A DNA stretch of 39,287 nucleotides from Clostridia bacterium (GCA_017481225.1 JAFUPM010000090.1:1-39287), one strand, 5' to 3'; numbered from the stretch's first letter, positions 15,601 through 23,450 are shown. Translations and numbers: made by a program. Notes: generated from the sequence alone by a model not told the origin.

Positions 15601-17126
15601 TTAACCTTCTCCTCGAAGGTGTTGGAGCCACGCTTTACGAGAACTATCTTACCCGTAACGTCAAGTCCCGTATAGTCGGAGGTTCTTCCGACTCCGGGGA
15701 TTTTAATGAACTCAATGGAAAGCTCCTTCTGACCCTCAGGGAGAAGCTCGTCAACGAAGTTCTTCTCCTCGGAGAAGCGGTCGGAGGACTCGGTGAAGTA
15801 AACTATCTTATCGTTATAGAGAAGGTAGGGAGTCTTAGTACCGCTGATAGAAGCAATAGAGAGCGCGCCCGCGTAGGTGGAGGGAGAGCCGACTGTGCCG
15901 TTATCGGGGTTGGAGGTAAGACCGAGGTTACCGTTCTTCTCCGAGCCGTAGGTGGAGGAGTAGCTGTTGGATGCCGCAACTATAAGGCTGATGCCTGCGT
16001 CGCGGATTTTCTGGTAAACGTTACCTACCATTTCCTTCTCCGTCTCGTGAGCAAAGCCGCAGCTCGTACCGATAGAGAGGTTAATGACGTCAACGCCAAG
16101 GACAACGCAGTCCTCAAGGGCGCCGAGTATCCAGGAGGTACGGGCGGTGGTCTGTGTGTCGGAGAAAATCTTCATTGACACAAGCTGCGCGTTGGGCGCA
16201 ACACCCGTGATAACGTCGTTGTTACCTACGATAATACCCGAAACGTGAGTACCGTGGTCGGACTGAATGGGGAATACGTCGGGGTCGGTGTCCGCGTAGT
16301 CGAAGGAAAAGGGAACCTTCTCGTTTAAGTAAACGTCACCTGCGGAAAGTCCTGCGTAAAGCTCCGATGCCGCAGTATCGCCGATAACCGCCTCAACCTG
16401 CTCGTACGTAAGGCCGAGCTTCGAGCTTGAGAAGTTGTCGGGGGAAAATGCGGTGTGGGTGTAGTCAAGACCCGTATCGAGAACGGCTATAACCATACCC
16501 GAGCCGTCGATGCCGTACATTTCCATAAACTGTTTGCTGTTGAAGATACCCGTGTCGTGTACGTTGACGGTATTCTCCACAAGCTCTGTGCTGCACTTCT
16601 CGTATACGTCACCGAGGATAACCTCAGCGTCGGCGGAAAGCGCGGAGTATACATCATCGTAGTATTCACCGGTAATTACAATCTCGAAGCCCGAAATAAG
16701 GGTGTCGTAGTAATCGCCGAGGGTGTACTCTACGCCGAGGGCGTCGAGCTTTCCGATAAGCTCTTCGGCAGAGGTGCGGATAGAGCCCCTGGCTGCCTTT
16801 GCCTTGGAAGTAGAGAGGAAGTCGGAGAAGCTGACAGCGGCGTCACTTTTTGAGTAAACGTCGAAGAGCGACTCGTTCTCCATTGAAATAATAACCGAAA
16901 CGTAATCGGTTGAGCTTACAGTGCTTGGAAGCTTAGTAACTGCCGAGCCTGCGAAGTAGGAGTCCCTGTTCGTTTCAAGCTTACCTTCGTAAAGGTTGAG
17001 AAACGGTGTTTCGCCGAGATTTACAGTGTCACTCGCCGAGGGACCGAGGGAGAAGATGTAGGATATAAGCATCACCGACACCATTATGACGGCTGACACC
17101 TTTATCCATTTCGTTTTCTTTGCCAT
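9687..17126 (-). CDS. Giant surface subtilase (S8) with PA domain, Ig-like and leucine-rich repeats
   Basis: Predicted membrane-anchored serine protease of 2,479 residues. The ATG at 17126 is chosen over an in-frame ATG 30 codons upstream because a signal/membrane helix follows at about 7-27, AGAAAGG precedes it, and the upstream ATG overlaps the promoter's -35 box. The catalytic triad is intact: Asp217 (VLDTGLDYTH), His291 (DHGTHVSG), Ser612 (SGTSMATP), with oxyanion Asn387. A protease-associated domain is inserted at about 455-565. Then come Fn3-like beta domains, a BIG2-like Ig domain (about 1155-1235), a long BspA-type LRR_5 array (about 1370-2230, repeats such as IGMYAFAGLTSLHTVHIP), a helical segment, a Pro/Glu-rich stalk (about 2405-2437), a membrane helix (about 2438-2464) and a basic tail. 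No LPXTG motif is seen. First gene of the operon; likely degrades proteins whose peptides the Opp system imports. Confidence 0.93.
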   Translation of the reverse strand: MAKKTKWIKVSAVIMVSVMLISYIFSLGPSASDTVNLGETPFLNLYEGKLETNRDSYFAGSAVTKLPSTVSSTDYVSVIISMENESLFDVYSKSDAAVSFSDFLSTSKAKAARGSIRTSAEELIGKLDALGVEYTLGDYYDTLISGFEIVITGEYYDDVYSALSADAEVILGDVYEKCSTELVENTVNVHDTGIFNSKQFMEMYGIDGSGMVIAVLDTGLDYTHTAFSPDNFSSSKLGLTYEQVEAVIGDTAASELYAGLSAGDVYLNEKVPFSFDYADTDPDVFPIQSDHGTHVSGIIVGNNDVITGVAPNAQLVSMKIFSDTQTTARTSWILGALEDCVVLGVDVINLSIGTSCGFAHETEKEMVGNVYQKIRDAGISLIVAASNSYSSTYGSEKNGNLGLTSNPDNGTVGSPSTYAGALSIASISGTKTPYLLYNDKIVYFTESSDRFSEEKNFVDELLPEGQKELSIEFIKIPGVGRTSDYTGLDVTGKIVLVKRGSNTFEEKVNVAEKQGAAGIIIYNNVSGEIKMNVGSTNIPACSIRQDAGEELAKAGSGTIMIKRSQVSGPFMSDFSSWGPNPDLEIKPELTAHGGSILSSVPGEDYDRISGTSMATPNVSGLTALVRQYVVENFPDIADNPVKVTAFVNQLLMSTADIVYNTNGLPYSVRKQGAGLANLYNSAATDAYIITYDKNGEEMDKSKIELGDDPSKLGVYELKFSIKNFGTTKNSYNVSAYVMTEGVSETKTNDGKTTVTEQGYILDGATVTVSAISGGTLNNNTVTVAAGAVADVTVKITLGEKDRQYLDSSFANGMYVEGFVVLDAEGDNKVDLSVPYLGFYGDWTQAPLFDLDYFDTNRDELDDSIDLLDKTLPDAYATRPIGGTELDYMMYLGSYFFEQDPRATAIAADRKYISLSNQTDTVNSLRFVWGGLLRNAAKIEITITDDATGEVVYSRTNHDIRKSYGDGGAIRPANIEIEFSAIENNLKNNTTYTVTLQGYLDYGDGGKDTNLKNTFTFPLYIDFEAPALTGVEFYTEYDRSTKTNRLYAKMAVYDNHYAMCMQIGTATVDPSVGEMEYSPKIGMFDRYMTPVYSEANSTTYVVYELTDYIDEIKAANHKNTFTVVCYDYALNQSVYEVGLPDDFTDVYFEDATYSNGNIDIGTITLSPNEVFNLTPVVYPGTEWGELVEYEVMRGGEKIVKVVNNQLVALDSGTARIKVKEANGSTALCMLEIKVLAKGDKGWQPFDKPAVQDFKLTGYKVEKAFYFLNTDERDIGITGDTKNFTGQGSTYSLEMYPSESITLLTELHSYFPEDTKIEFKASNKNATVDENGTVVISKNAKSSTAINVKVVMDGKDVQRATVRITIKDPYATMGPILSGYYGTGGVVDLRDSKLAINEIGQYAFSNYDYIPKGEGDIISEEEPDLVKPWYLGEDTITEVWIPDGVTRIGMYAFAGLTSLHTVHIPDSVVTIDVGAFYNCTSLVNVDGIENVKFFNQYAFLNTALAGTISLDETVAIGDGAFAQIPYLATKYDRATTSLVPITPSVAELEKVILSDKAQSIGAYAFRGCEKLSEIILSEEKIKLGQLAFTGCEALKSIKINTAVIPAGAFEGCKSLESVEIGPDVQSIGEQAFTGTKVSSFTVHKDNASYKAVAGAPYLLSGDGKTLMLVAPALPHTVSGEGKNKVITSKLELDSSIVAIADAALSGNRIISELVAPGVTKVGAYALSDCSNLSKVTLGELTEMGKYAFFASAITELPDISALSYISDYAFSNSKLESVVIPTGTTVGEGAFSMCLSLESVKIGDSVTLGYGAFMLGRASFDIVEGENEGNDLNPIIPYTYKYTSPMRVLEIGKNVVIGDSAFMGAAELESITLGEGAIIERMAFYNCSELKYIDLSKVLAIGDDAFSGDVLYVMDANGDAMVNKEQTDYRYSYHAPALMTIDLSSLSVVQIGDDEYIYALGGGAFAYCQKLTSVKLGEGVTAIPDRAFLACISLSDINLDKVESVGEYAFERAAFTSLNLPKAESIGKYAFVYSELLESVTLSPELSVEIGEGAFAYAPKLTAVNNLGSAVSVGDYSFAYTALTSADLTGARSIGEGAFMKYEDGIVDFEVALGDELVELGDNPFAFCRLKPFYDTVDNFFQGVNMGASTVYTFDISEDVLVIDGSLYKRVPLGLELISYAGDSETAIVADGTVRISALAFAGSDVIKVSLPYTLNSIGHKAFYGCDSLSVVTFASYEAPTLEEEYDEMYFYTYENFPSKGDYVIPLTDGSELIFQGLGIVDYLMYYAHFYPSTVYYGANFVDYIGRVEDKLTMVRPTNGVGYESFIYSQYFDTVLEGAAAADDITLEAIEAINKLPEKVSLADKALVEEARAAYDRIATILQQSLVSEYSKLLSAEKRIKDLEYLESENETPSVPETPDEPDAPVTPEEPDEPEEEPDSPVLIIVICAVSLLVVGGGVTFGVIYFRKKKSAEAKADEDLE

Positions 17127-17187
17127 TGCATTTTGCCTTTCTCTTTTTTCTCTCGCGCATGACGTGTATGTCAAACACGCAGATTTT

Positions 17188-17216
17188 ATTTTACCATAAT
17201 AAAGTATAAATTGCAA
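17188..17216 (-). promoter_or_regulatory. Promoter of the subtilase-opp operon
   Basis: On the minus strand: TTGCAA at 17211-17216, a 17-bp spacer, then TAAAAT at 17188-17193, giving a leader of about 55 nt before the ATG at 17126. A second possible -10 (TAAAAT) overlaps at 17183-17188. The spacer and boxes closely resemble those of the divergent plus-strand promoter at 17733-17761. Confidence 0.65.
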
Positions 17217-17732
17217 TATTATTTTAAAGAAAAATTCTTAATTTGATAAATGTTTACAATTACACCCGTAGCGTGCGAAATCTAAAATGTTAGAGACCGC
17301 GGGGTGAAAAGAAAGGCAAAGTATGCCGAAAAAGGAGAAATTCAGCCCGGGGAACCCGTCGAAAATGGTCAAACGGAGCCGCGACGGAGCGAAATATAAC
17401 CGACAATTTTAACGAAAGTGTGTCGCCGCGCTCGACAAAGATTACTCAGCTTAAATAATGGAAAAATGCACAAAATGTAAATAAATATAGTCAAAAACAC
17501 ATATAAATGTAAATTAAACATTACATTATAAAAAGAATGGCTTTGTAAAAAATGAGTAAAAACTCCCGGGTTTTCAAAAGTCATGCCGCAGAGAGAATTA
17601 GTGGGGAGGGGAAGCTGTCTTTGACTTTGGTTTTCCGTAAAGGTTCCAAAATGCAATTTTTGCCGTCGGATAATTCATTTTGTTTCCAAACCGTTAACAA
17701 GTCATAACAATTGTAAATTCGACTTTTGGGTA
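17217..17732. other. Divergent intergenic region without a convincing gene
   Basis: About 500 bp, A/T-rich at both ends with a GC-richer middle (about 17280-17450). It may carry regulatory sites. AATTGTAAA occurs on the plus strand at 17709-17717, upstream of the plus-strand promoter, and on the minus strand at 17253-17261, upstream of the minus-strand one. An inverted repeat TGTAA-N8-TTACA lies at 17508-17525. No coding sequence could be supported. Confidence 0.5.
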
Positions 17733-17761
17733 TTGCAATTTCACTTGTTTTATGCTAAAAT
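17733..17761 (+). promoter_or_regulatory. Promoter of the three-lipoprotein operon
   Basis: TTGCAA (17733-17738), a 17-bp spacer and TAAAAT (17756-17761). The boxes are the same as in the divergent minus-strand promoter and the spacers are similar. A leader of about 80 nt follows, ending in AAGGAGAAAG before the ATG at 17850. Confidence 0.65.
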
Positions 17762-17849
17762 AGATAAAGACTATTATATTCGCGCGTAAAATTTTCGTAT
17801 TTTCGCGTGCATCTGTTTAGTTCAGATACTTAAATCAAGGAGAAAGAAA

Positions 17850-20800
17850 ATGAAAAAGAGAATTCTCGCAATGCTTCTCGTTTTTGCTATGATGCTCTCT
17901 GTCCTTTCTGTTCTTACCGCCTGCAACGACGGTGACGAGGGCGGCAGCGAAAACGGCGGAGATAACACCGGAGGCGATGGTGGCAACACCGGAGGCGAAG
18001 GCGACAACACCGGCGGCAACACCGGTAACGAGGGTGGCAACACCGGCGGCAATACCGGTAACGAGGGCGGCAACACCGGCGGCGACAACACCCCAAAGAA
18101 CGAAACCTATAATATTACCCTCAAGGATATAGGCGGCAAGCCCTTTAACGGCGTCGTTTATATGATTGAGGAGCTTGTGGATTCTGCTTACGTAACCGTT
18201 ACGGCGGGTACGTTTGACGCCGAGGGTAAGGCTAGCTTTTCGGCTGTGGCGTCGGATAATTACGTAATTAAGCTTATCGGTATTCCCCAGGGCTATACCG
18301 TTGGTGACCATTATCCCGTTATTACCAATACCGATATAGTACTTACTCCCTCCGTCATTCCCGATAAGAACCTTAACGGAGTTAACTACAAGGTTGGCGA
18401 CGTTATGCGCGATTTCACTCTTACCGATATTGACGGCAACGTGCTTACTCTCTCTGAAATTCTCAAAGAGAAGAAGATGGTAATGCTTAACTTCTGGTAC
18501 TCAAACTGCAACCCCTGCCGTATGGAGTTCCCCCATATGGAGTCTGCTTACAGCACCCCTCACTCCGAGGACAGCGATGCAGCTTATAAGGACGAGGTTG
18601 AGATTATAGCAATCTGTCCCTCCTCACAGAGAGATACTCTCGCTGACGTTATCGCGTTCAGAGAGGACTTCGGACTTACCTTCCCCGTAGTATTCTACGA
18701 TGACACGGCGTTCCTTACAGCCTTCAGCATAACGGGTTATCCCACATCCGTATTTATCGACAGATACGGAACTATATGCGCAATACAGACGGGTGCCGTA
18801 ACCGACCAGAGAGCCTTTCCTGCGGCGTTCGCTCACTTCACGAGCGATAATTACAAGCAGCAGCTTCTCACCTTTATCGAGGAGCTTATTCCTACGGAAT
18901 ACCCCGACGTTGAAATGCCCGAAAGCTCTGAGATTGAGGCTATTCTCAACGGCAAAAACGAGGCGACCGACGACGAGAACGATAAAATCGGTGCAACCTA
19001 CGCTCCCGAAACCCAGCCCGGTGTTGCAGAGCTTGTATGGCCCTTCCTTATAGGTAACAAGGACGGCTACGATTGCATCTATGCATCCAACTCGGGCAAG
19101 GTTCAGTCCTACGCTATGATTTACTCCTACGTGGAGCTTCGCAAAGGCGAGGCGTTGGCTATCGACTACTACGCCTCCACCGAGCGAGACTGCGACTATC
19201 TCTACGTTATAGTTGACGGCAAGGACATCCTTGCTATCTCGGGTGACAGCTCCGACGAGGGCTGGACCACCGTCTACCCCTACGTAGCCGACAAGGACGG
19301 TACCTACGAGGTAGTGTTCGCTTACATCAAGGACGAGTCCACCGACTTCGGCGAGGATACGGTTTACCTTAAGAATTACAGAATAGTATCCGAGGACCAA
19401 ATCGACAGGAGAACCTATATTCCGAAATATGCGGCAAGCGACCTCTCCGATAACGGCGTAACCTACGAGAACTACGTAACTATCGTATATAACGCAAAGG
19501 ACGGCTACTACCACGTAGGCGACGAGAACGGACCCTTGCTTCTCGTAAATCTCCTTGGCGAGACTAACTTTGACAGAGATTCTATTCAGAACCTCGTTAC
19601 TAATAAAGAGATATTGCTTAACGGCGTCGATATCTATGATATCGTTATCAAGTACTGTAACTACGCGTCCAACTCCGCTATGCCCGGCTACTGCCCTGTA
19701 ACCAGAGAGCTTTACGACTGCCTTATCAGAGTGGCCGAGGAGCTTGGTATCGGTAATATGTTCTACGGCTCGACCGCAGAGCAGGACGTGCTTACGATGT
19801 GCGAGTATTACGATGCTTACGGCCCCGGTAAGGTGCAGCTTGAGGACCCCATCAAGGGACTTGCGAACTTCTCGGCATACGACGTTATCGAGAACGCGGC
19901 AGACGACAAGGACAGCTTCCCCAACAAGTTCAGCTATGACAGACTGATAATGCCCAGAGGCTTGCGCGGAAAGTTCGTTCCCTCCGTTTCGGGCGTTTAT
20001 CTCATAGTATCCAAGAGCGATTACGAGACCGACGCTTGGATATTCCTTGAGGACGGCTCTCAGTATCTCTTCTACCAAAACACGGAGCGCCATGCAACGG
20101 ATTATGATAACTGCTACGTTTTGGCATATCTCGAAGCAGGAAAGAGCTATTACATCAACATAGCACTGTACGATCCCACTCAGGTCGGCCAGGTGTATTT
20201 CAACGTGCGCTGGGTAGGAGAGGACGGCTATGAGGACGAGAACGGCAATTACTACCGCTTCGGCAGAGCCTCCGACACAGCATACACCTATGACCCGAAC
20301 GATTACAGATGCCCCACCTGCGGCGTGAAACTTGAGAATATCGTCAGCTCCAATCCCGAGACCGGCACCGGCAAGGGCACCTGCCCGAGCTGTGCCCTTG
20401 AGGTAAGCGGCTCGCTTTCCTACGAGCTTATTGACGGCGGCATTAAGGTAGCCTATGACCCTGAAACAGACCGATACTACGAGGTGCTGACGGACGGCTC
20501 CCTCGGCGGTATGCTTTACGCTGATTTCTGGATGGATATGGGTGTATTCGGTACGGGACAAAACCTTATGTTCGTTCTTGAAAATGGCGGCTTCAACTTC
20601 ACGAGAAACGAGGACGGAGTTACGGTTTCGGGTGTTGACTACACCGACAGAGTACGGGAGATTATATCCGAGCATCTTATAGATGACGGCGAGGCGGGAA
20701 AGCTTGATTACGTAACCGACGGCTGCGTTCCCGTTACCCGTGAGCTTGCGGAAATACTTCAGAGATTGATGGATAAGTACACCTTCAGAATAGAGACTCC

Positions 20801-20900
20801 CGGTGAGGACTACGAGCTTGGCTCTTGGAAGAAGCTGTGTTACAGATACGAGTACTTCGGCGAAAAGAATATTCCCACTCCCAGAAATTTTGAAGAATAA
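17850..20900 (+). CDS. Large lipoprotein with TlpA/redoxin domain and zinc-ribbon-like Cys pairs
   Basis: 1,016 residues. Lipobox LTAC, lipidated Cys25, followed by a long Gly/Asn/Thr/Glu tether (26-86) encoded by short DNA repeats. A prealbumin-like beta domain (about 88-170) precedes an AhpC/TlpA-type thioredoxin domain (about 175-335) with active-site Cys220-Asn-Pro-Cys223 (NFWYSNCNPCRMEFP), indicating an extracytoplasmic thiol-disulfide function. The rest is beta-rich and unrecognised. It includes a GYYHVGDENGP module shared with the next gene and two Cys pairs, Cys821/Cys824 and Cys845/Cys848, spaced like a zinc ribbon. The ribosome binding site AAGGAG is strong. First gene of the operon divergent from the subtilase. 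Whether it reduces or oxidises thiols cannot be told from sequence. Confidence 0.88.
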   Translation: MKKRILAMLLVFAMMLSVLSVLTACNDGDEGGSENGGDNTGGDGGNTGGEGDNTGGNTGNEGGNTGGNTGNEGGNTGGDNTPKNETYNITLKDIGGKPFNGVVYMIEELVDSAYVTVTAGTFDAEGKASFSAVASDNYVIKLIGIPQGYTVGDHYPVITNTDIVLTPSVIPDKNLNGVNYKVGDVMRDFTLTDIDGNVLTLSEILKEKKMVMLNFWYSNCNPCRMEFPHMESAYSTPHSEDSDAAYKDEVEIIAICPSSQRDTLADVIAFREDFGLTFPVVFYDDTAFLTAFSITGYPTSVFIDRYGTICAIQTGAVTDQRAFPAAFAHFTSDNYKQQLLTFIEELIPTEYPDVEMPESSEIEAILNGKNEATDDENDKIGATYAPETQPGVAELVWPFLIGNKDGYDCIYASNSGKVQSYAMIYSYVELRKGEALAIDYYASTERDCDYLYVIVDGKDILAISGDSSDEGWTTVYPYVADKDGTYEVVFAYIKDESTDFGEDTVYLKNYRIVSEDQIDRRTYIPKYAASDLSDNGVTYENYVTIVYNAKDGYYHVGDENGPLLLVNLLGETNFDRDSIQNLVTNKEILLNGVDIYDIVIKYCNYASNSAMPGYCPVTRELYDCLIRVAEELGIGNMFYGSTAEQDVLTMCEYYDAYGPGKVQLEDPIKGLANFSAYDVIENAADDKDSFPNKFSYDRLIMPRGLRGKFVPSVSGVYLIVSKSDYETDAWIFLEDGSQYLFYQNTERHATDYDNCYVLAYLEAGKSYYINIALYDPTQVGQVYFNVRWVGEDGYEDENGNYYRFGRASDTAYTYDPNDYRCPTCGVKLENIVSSNPETGTGKGTCPSCALEVSGSLSYELIDGGIKVAYDPETDRYYEVLTDGSLGGMLYADFWMDMGVFGTGQNLMFVLENGGFNFTRNEDGVTVSGVDYTDRVREIISEHLIDDGEAGKLDYVTDGCVPVTRELAEILQRLMDKYTFRIETPGEDYELGSWKKLCYRYEYFGEKNIPTPRNFEE

Positions 20901-21046
20901 TTTTAGTTTAATTTAACACGGGGCGCCCGTTTCGGCTCTCCGATATGGCGGAACGCACCTCTCGGCGACATTAAGGGAGGGAGTTCCGCCGACAATAATT
21001 TAGGCGAGGGAGACTTTCCTCTCGCCCAACCCGAAAGGATAAGAAA
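20901..21046 (+). other. Intergenic leader with serial hairpins
   Basis: Between the first two lipoprotein genes lie a small ACGGG/CCCGT hairpin (near 20917-20930), a larger one with stem GGCGGAAC (20947-20954) / GTTCCGCC (20983-20990), and GGCGAG/CTCGCC (21003-21026). None has a U-run, so they may set mRNA stability or differential expression rather than terminate. Confidence 0.4.
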
Positions 21047-22600
21047 ATGAAAAAGATATCGGCTATACTGCTAGCCCTTTCGCTTCTTATTTCCTCCGCC
21101 TTTCTTATGACCTCCTGCGGTGATGACGGTGAGGGCGGAAACGAAAACGGCGGTAGTGAAAATGGCGGCGATGGCGGCGGCGCAAACACGGGTAACGAAG
21201 GAAGCACGAAGAAAACCTATACGGTAAAGCTTTTGAAGCCTGACGGAACAGGTTGCGCGGACGTGGTCGTAAAGCTTATGAAGGACGGCGCGCAGGTTGC
21301 AATAAAGCGCGTTGACGGCAACGGTGTCGCTGTCTTCGATGCGGAGCGCGGCGACTATACTCTGGAGCTTATTACCGTCGGTACTCTCAGCTACACCTAC
21401 AATGAAAGCGCGCTTAAAATAGACGCTGACAGCACCGAGACCGTTATAAACTTCTACGATGCTCCCGCCGACTCGGAGTACGAGGACGGAATGAAGGGTG
21501 TCACGGCAGGTCACTACCTTGTGAAGCTTAATCCCGAGGGAATGACTTACTTTATCTTCACCGCCAAGGAGCGCGGCGAGTACGAGCTTTACTCCAGCGT
21601 GGGCGATAGCCTTCTCGATATCGGCTACTACGGCTCTCCTCACTATATCTTTGAGGAGAATAACGCACCGAAGCAGGACGGCAAAATTTATCTTGAAATA
21701 AGGAAAATGAACCTCGAGTCCGACACTATGGAGGCGACCCCGTACCTTATCGGTGTCAAGGGAGAGGGTGCCACCGAGGCGTATATTCATATAGCGAAAA
21801 CCGATAAGGTGCTTGAATACACGCCCCAGGAGATGGAATGGATAGACTATACCCCGAGTAAAGCTCCCACACCCCAGAAGATAGGCTTCGATAATATTGA
21901 CGTTGTGACGAGCGACCTTGATATTACGAACCCTGCGCTTACTGTGGTTAAGGGTGAGGACGGCTACTATCACCTTAATAACGCAAGCGGACCTATTGTC
22001 TACGTAAAAATAACCGTGGACTCTCCCTACATTGCGGCATTCAAGAATATAAACGAGTCGGGTCAGTTTTGCAGATACTTCTACGAGGACGGAGCCTTCG
22101 TAAAGAAGGAGCATTACGGTATTGCAATGAACGCGTATATCGCAGCCTCGGATACAAAGACGGGACTTTATCCCCTTGATGACGGACTTAAGTACATTAT
22201 ACAGAACACGGGCGAGCATCTCGGCTGGTGGAACGAGGGAGCTATGAATTATCTCTTCTCCGAACTTGAGGAGGCTTGTGACGTGGCTTGGCTCTTCGCC
22301 TGCTGCACAATAGAGACTGTCTCCGTAGGCGGTATAGGCACCAGCCCCATAATTATAGGCGAGGCGGGAGAGCTTCTTATGTCCGCGGGCGAGACGGTAA
22401 AGCTTACCTACACCGCGGCGGCCGGAGAATCGGTTGTGTTCACGGGTCTGCCCGCTGATTCGGAAATCGTTTTCGGCGAGGATACCTACAGAGCCGAGAA
22501 CGGCAAGGTTACTATATTCTTTGAGGCAGGCGTCAACGAGCTTACACTCTCTGTCGGCGAGGGCGAGAAACTCATTATCAAATACAAATTATCCGAGTGA
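21047..22600 (+). CDS. Lipoprotein with prealbumin-like domain, second of a paralogous trio
   Basis: 517 residues. Lipobox MTSC, lipidated Cys24, then a Gly/Asn/Glu-rich tether (25-55). A carboxypeptidase-regulatory/Cna-B-like beta domain covers about 57-140 (YTVKLLKPDGTGCADVVVKL). The middle is unrecognised. A module around residue 300 (GEDGYYHLNNASGPIVYVKI) matches one in the upstream TlpA lipoprotein (DGYYHVGDENGPLLLVNL), so the two are related beyond the tether. The C-terminal 85 residues look like a small beta domain. No catalytic residues are recognised. Start ATG follows GAAAGGATAAG. Probably exposed on the outer face of the membrane. Function unknown. Confidence 0.8.
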   Translation: MKKISAILLALSLLISSAFLMTSCGDDGEGGNENGGSENGGDGGGANTGNEGSTKKTYTVKLLKPDGTGCADVVVKLMKDGAQVAIKRVDGNGVAVFDAERGDYTLELITVGTLSYTYNESALKIDADSTETVINFYDAPADSEYEDGMKGVTAGHYLVKLNPEGMTYFIFTAKERGEYELYSSVGDSLLDIGYYGSPHYIFEENNAPKQDGKIYLEIRKMNLESDTMEATPYLIGVKGEGATEAYIHIAKTDKVLEYTPQEMEWIDYTPSKAPTPQKIGFDNIDVVTSDLDITNPALTVVKGEDGYYHLNNASGPIVYVKITVDSPYIAAFKNINESGQFCRYFYEDGAFVKKEHYGIAMNAYIAASDTKTGLYPLDDGLKYIIQNTGEHLGWWNEGAMNYLFSELEEACDVAWLFACCTIETVSVGGIGTSPIIIGEAGELLMSAGETVKLTYTAAAGESVVFTGLPADSEIVFGEDTYRAENGKVTIFFEAGVNELTLSVGEGEKLIIKYKLSE

Positions 22601-22629
22601 TTTTTAAAGTCGGAAAGGAAATAAACAAA

Positions 22630-23388
22630 ATGAAGAAAATATTAGCGATACTTATGGCGCTGACACTTCTTGCATCCTCCCTGCTGGTTATGACCTCCTG
22701 CGGCGATGACGGTGAGGGCGGAAATGAGAACGGCGGAAGCGAGAATGGCGGCGAGAACGGTGGAAACGAAGGCGGAAACGGCGGCAACGAAGGTGGAGAT
22801 AACACCGACGGCGGCAGCGGAGAGCAGGACAGCAAGGTAGAGTATAAGGTTACAGTCAAGGACCAGAACGGCGAGGCTGTTGAGGGTGTTCTCGTGCTTG
22901 TGCTTGACAGCGCCAGCAAGCCCGTAAACGGCGCAGGTGCAAAGACGAATGCCGACGGCGAGCTTGTATTATCCCTTATAGAGGGCAGCTATACCGTAAT
23001 GATATCGGGCGGCGCGGGCTATACCGTAAATCCCACCGATATGATGAAGCCCTTCGGACAGAACAAGGTTGCCTCCTTCACGGTAGAGACCGAGGAGAAG
23101 AAGGAATATATCACCTACACAGTAAAGGTTATTGACCAGTTTGGCGCACCCGTTGTGGGAGTTGCTCTCCAGGCTTGCACCGAGAGCTGTATCCCCTTTA
23201 GCAACGCAACCGACGCAAACGGCGAGACCACCCAGCAGCTTGAGGTAACCGACGCAGAGTATAAGGTTCAGCTGAACTTTATCCCCGACGGATACAGTGA
23301 GACGGACGATGATAACGACCCCACAACTCCCGTTAAATATTCCTTTAACGCGGACAGAATTGCAACCGTTGTAATCACCAAAAACTAA
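22630..23388 (+). CDS. Small lipoprotein with two Cna-B-like domains, third of the trio
   Basis: 252 residues. The ATG at 22630 is preferred over an in-frame ATG 33 bp upstream, because it gives a canonical lipoprotein signal (MTSC, lipidated Cys24) and has GGAAAGGAAA upstream. A Gly/Asn/Glu-rich tether (25-68) is followed by two prealbumin-like repeats, about 70-155 (YKVTVKDQNGEAVEGVLVLV) and about 165-250 (YTVKVIDQFGAPVVGVALQA). The domain is the same type as at the N-termini of the two preceding lipoproteins. It starts 29 bp after the previous stop and is followed by a strong terminator, so it ends the operon. Likely a surface stalk or binding protein; no enzyme motif. Confidence 0.8.
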   Translation: MKKILAILMALTLLASSLLVMTSCGDDGEGGNENGGSENGGENGGNEGGNGGNEGGDNTDGGSGEQDSKVEYKVTVKDQNGEAVEGVLVLVLDSASKPVNGAGAKTNADGELVLSLIEGSYTVMISGGAGYTVNPTDMMKPFGQNKVASFTVETEEKKEYITYTVKVIDQFGAPVVGVALQACTESCIPFSNATDANGETTQQLEVTDAEYKVQLNFIPDGYSETDDDNDPTTPVKYSFNADRIATVVITKN

Positions 23389-23406
23389 AACCATAAACCA
23401 ATAAGA

Positions 23407-23450
23407 AAACTGCTCATCGAGAGGCTAAGTCCTTCAAGATGAGCAGTTTT
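23407..23450 (+). terminator. Rho-independent terminator of the lipoprotein operon
   Basis: AAACTGCTCATC (23407-23418) pairs perfectly with GATGAGCAGTTT (23438-23449), followed by Ts and TGTTT. It lies 19 bp after the last lipoprotein stop. Confidence 0.9.

Noticed and set aside
17369..17656. 95-codon minus-strand frame in the divergent intergenic region
   Set aside because: No ribosome binding site, unusual composition, and it lies in the likely regulatory region.
18624..20675. 683-codon open frame on the minus strand, antisense to the TlpA lipoprotein
   Set aside because: It is a shadow of the strongly supported plus-strand gene; low-complexity Val/Leu/Gly-rich translation, no ribosome binding site and no recognisable domain.
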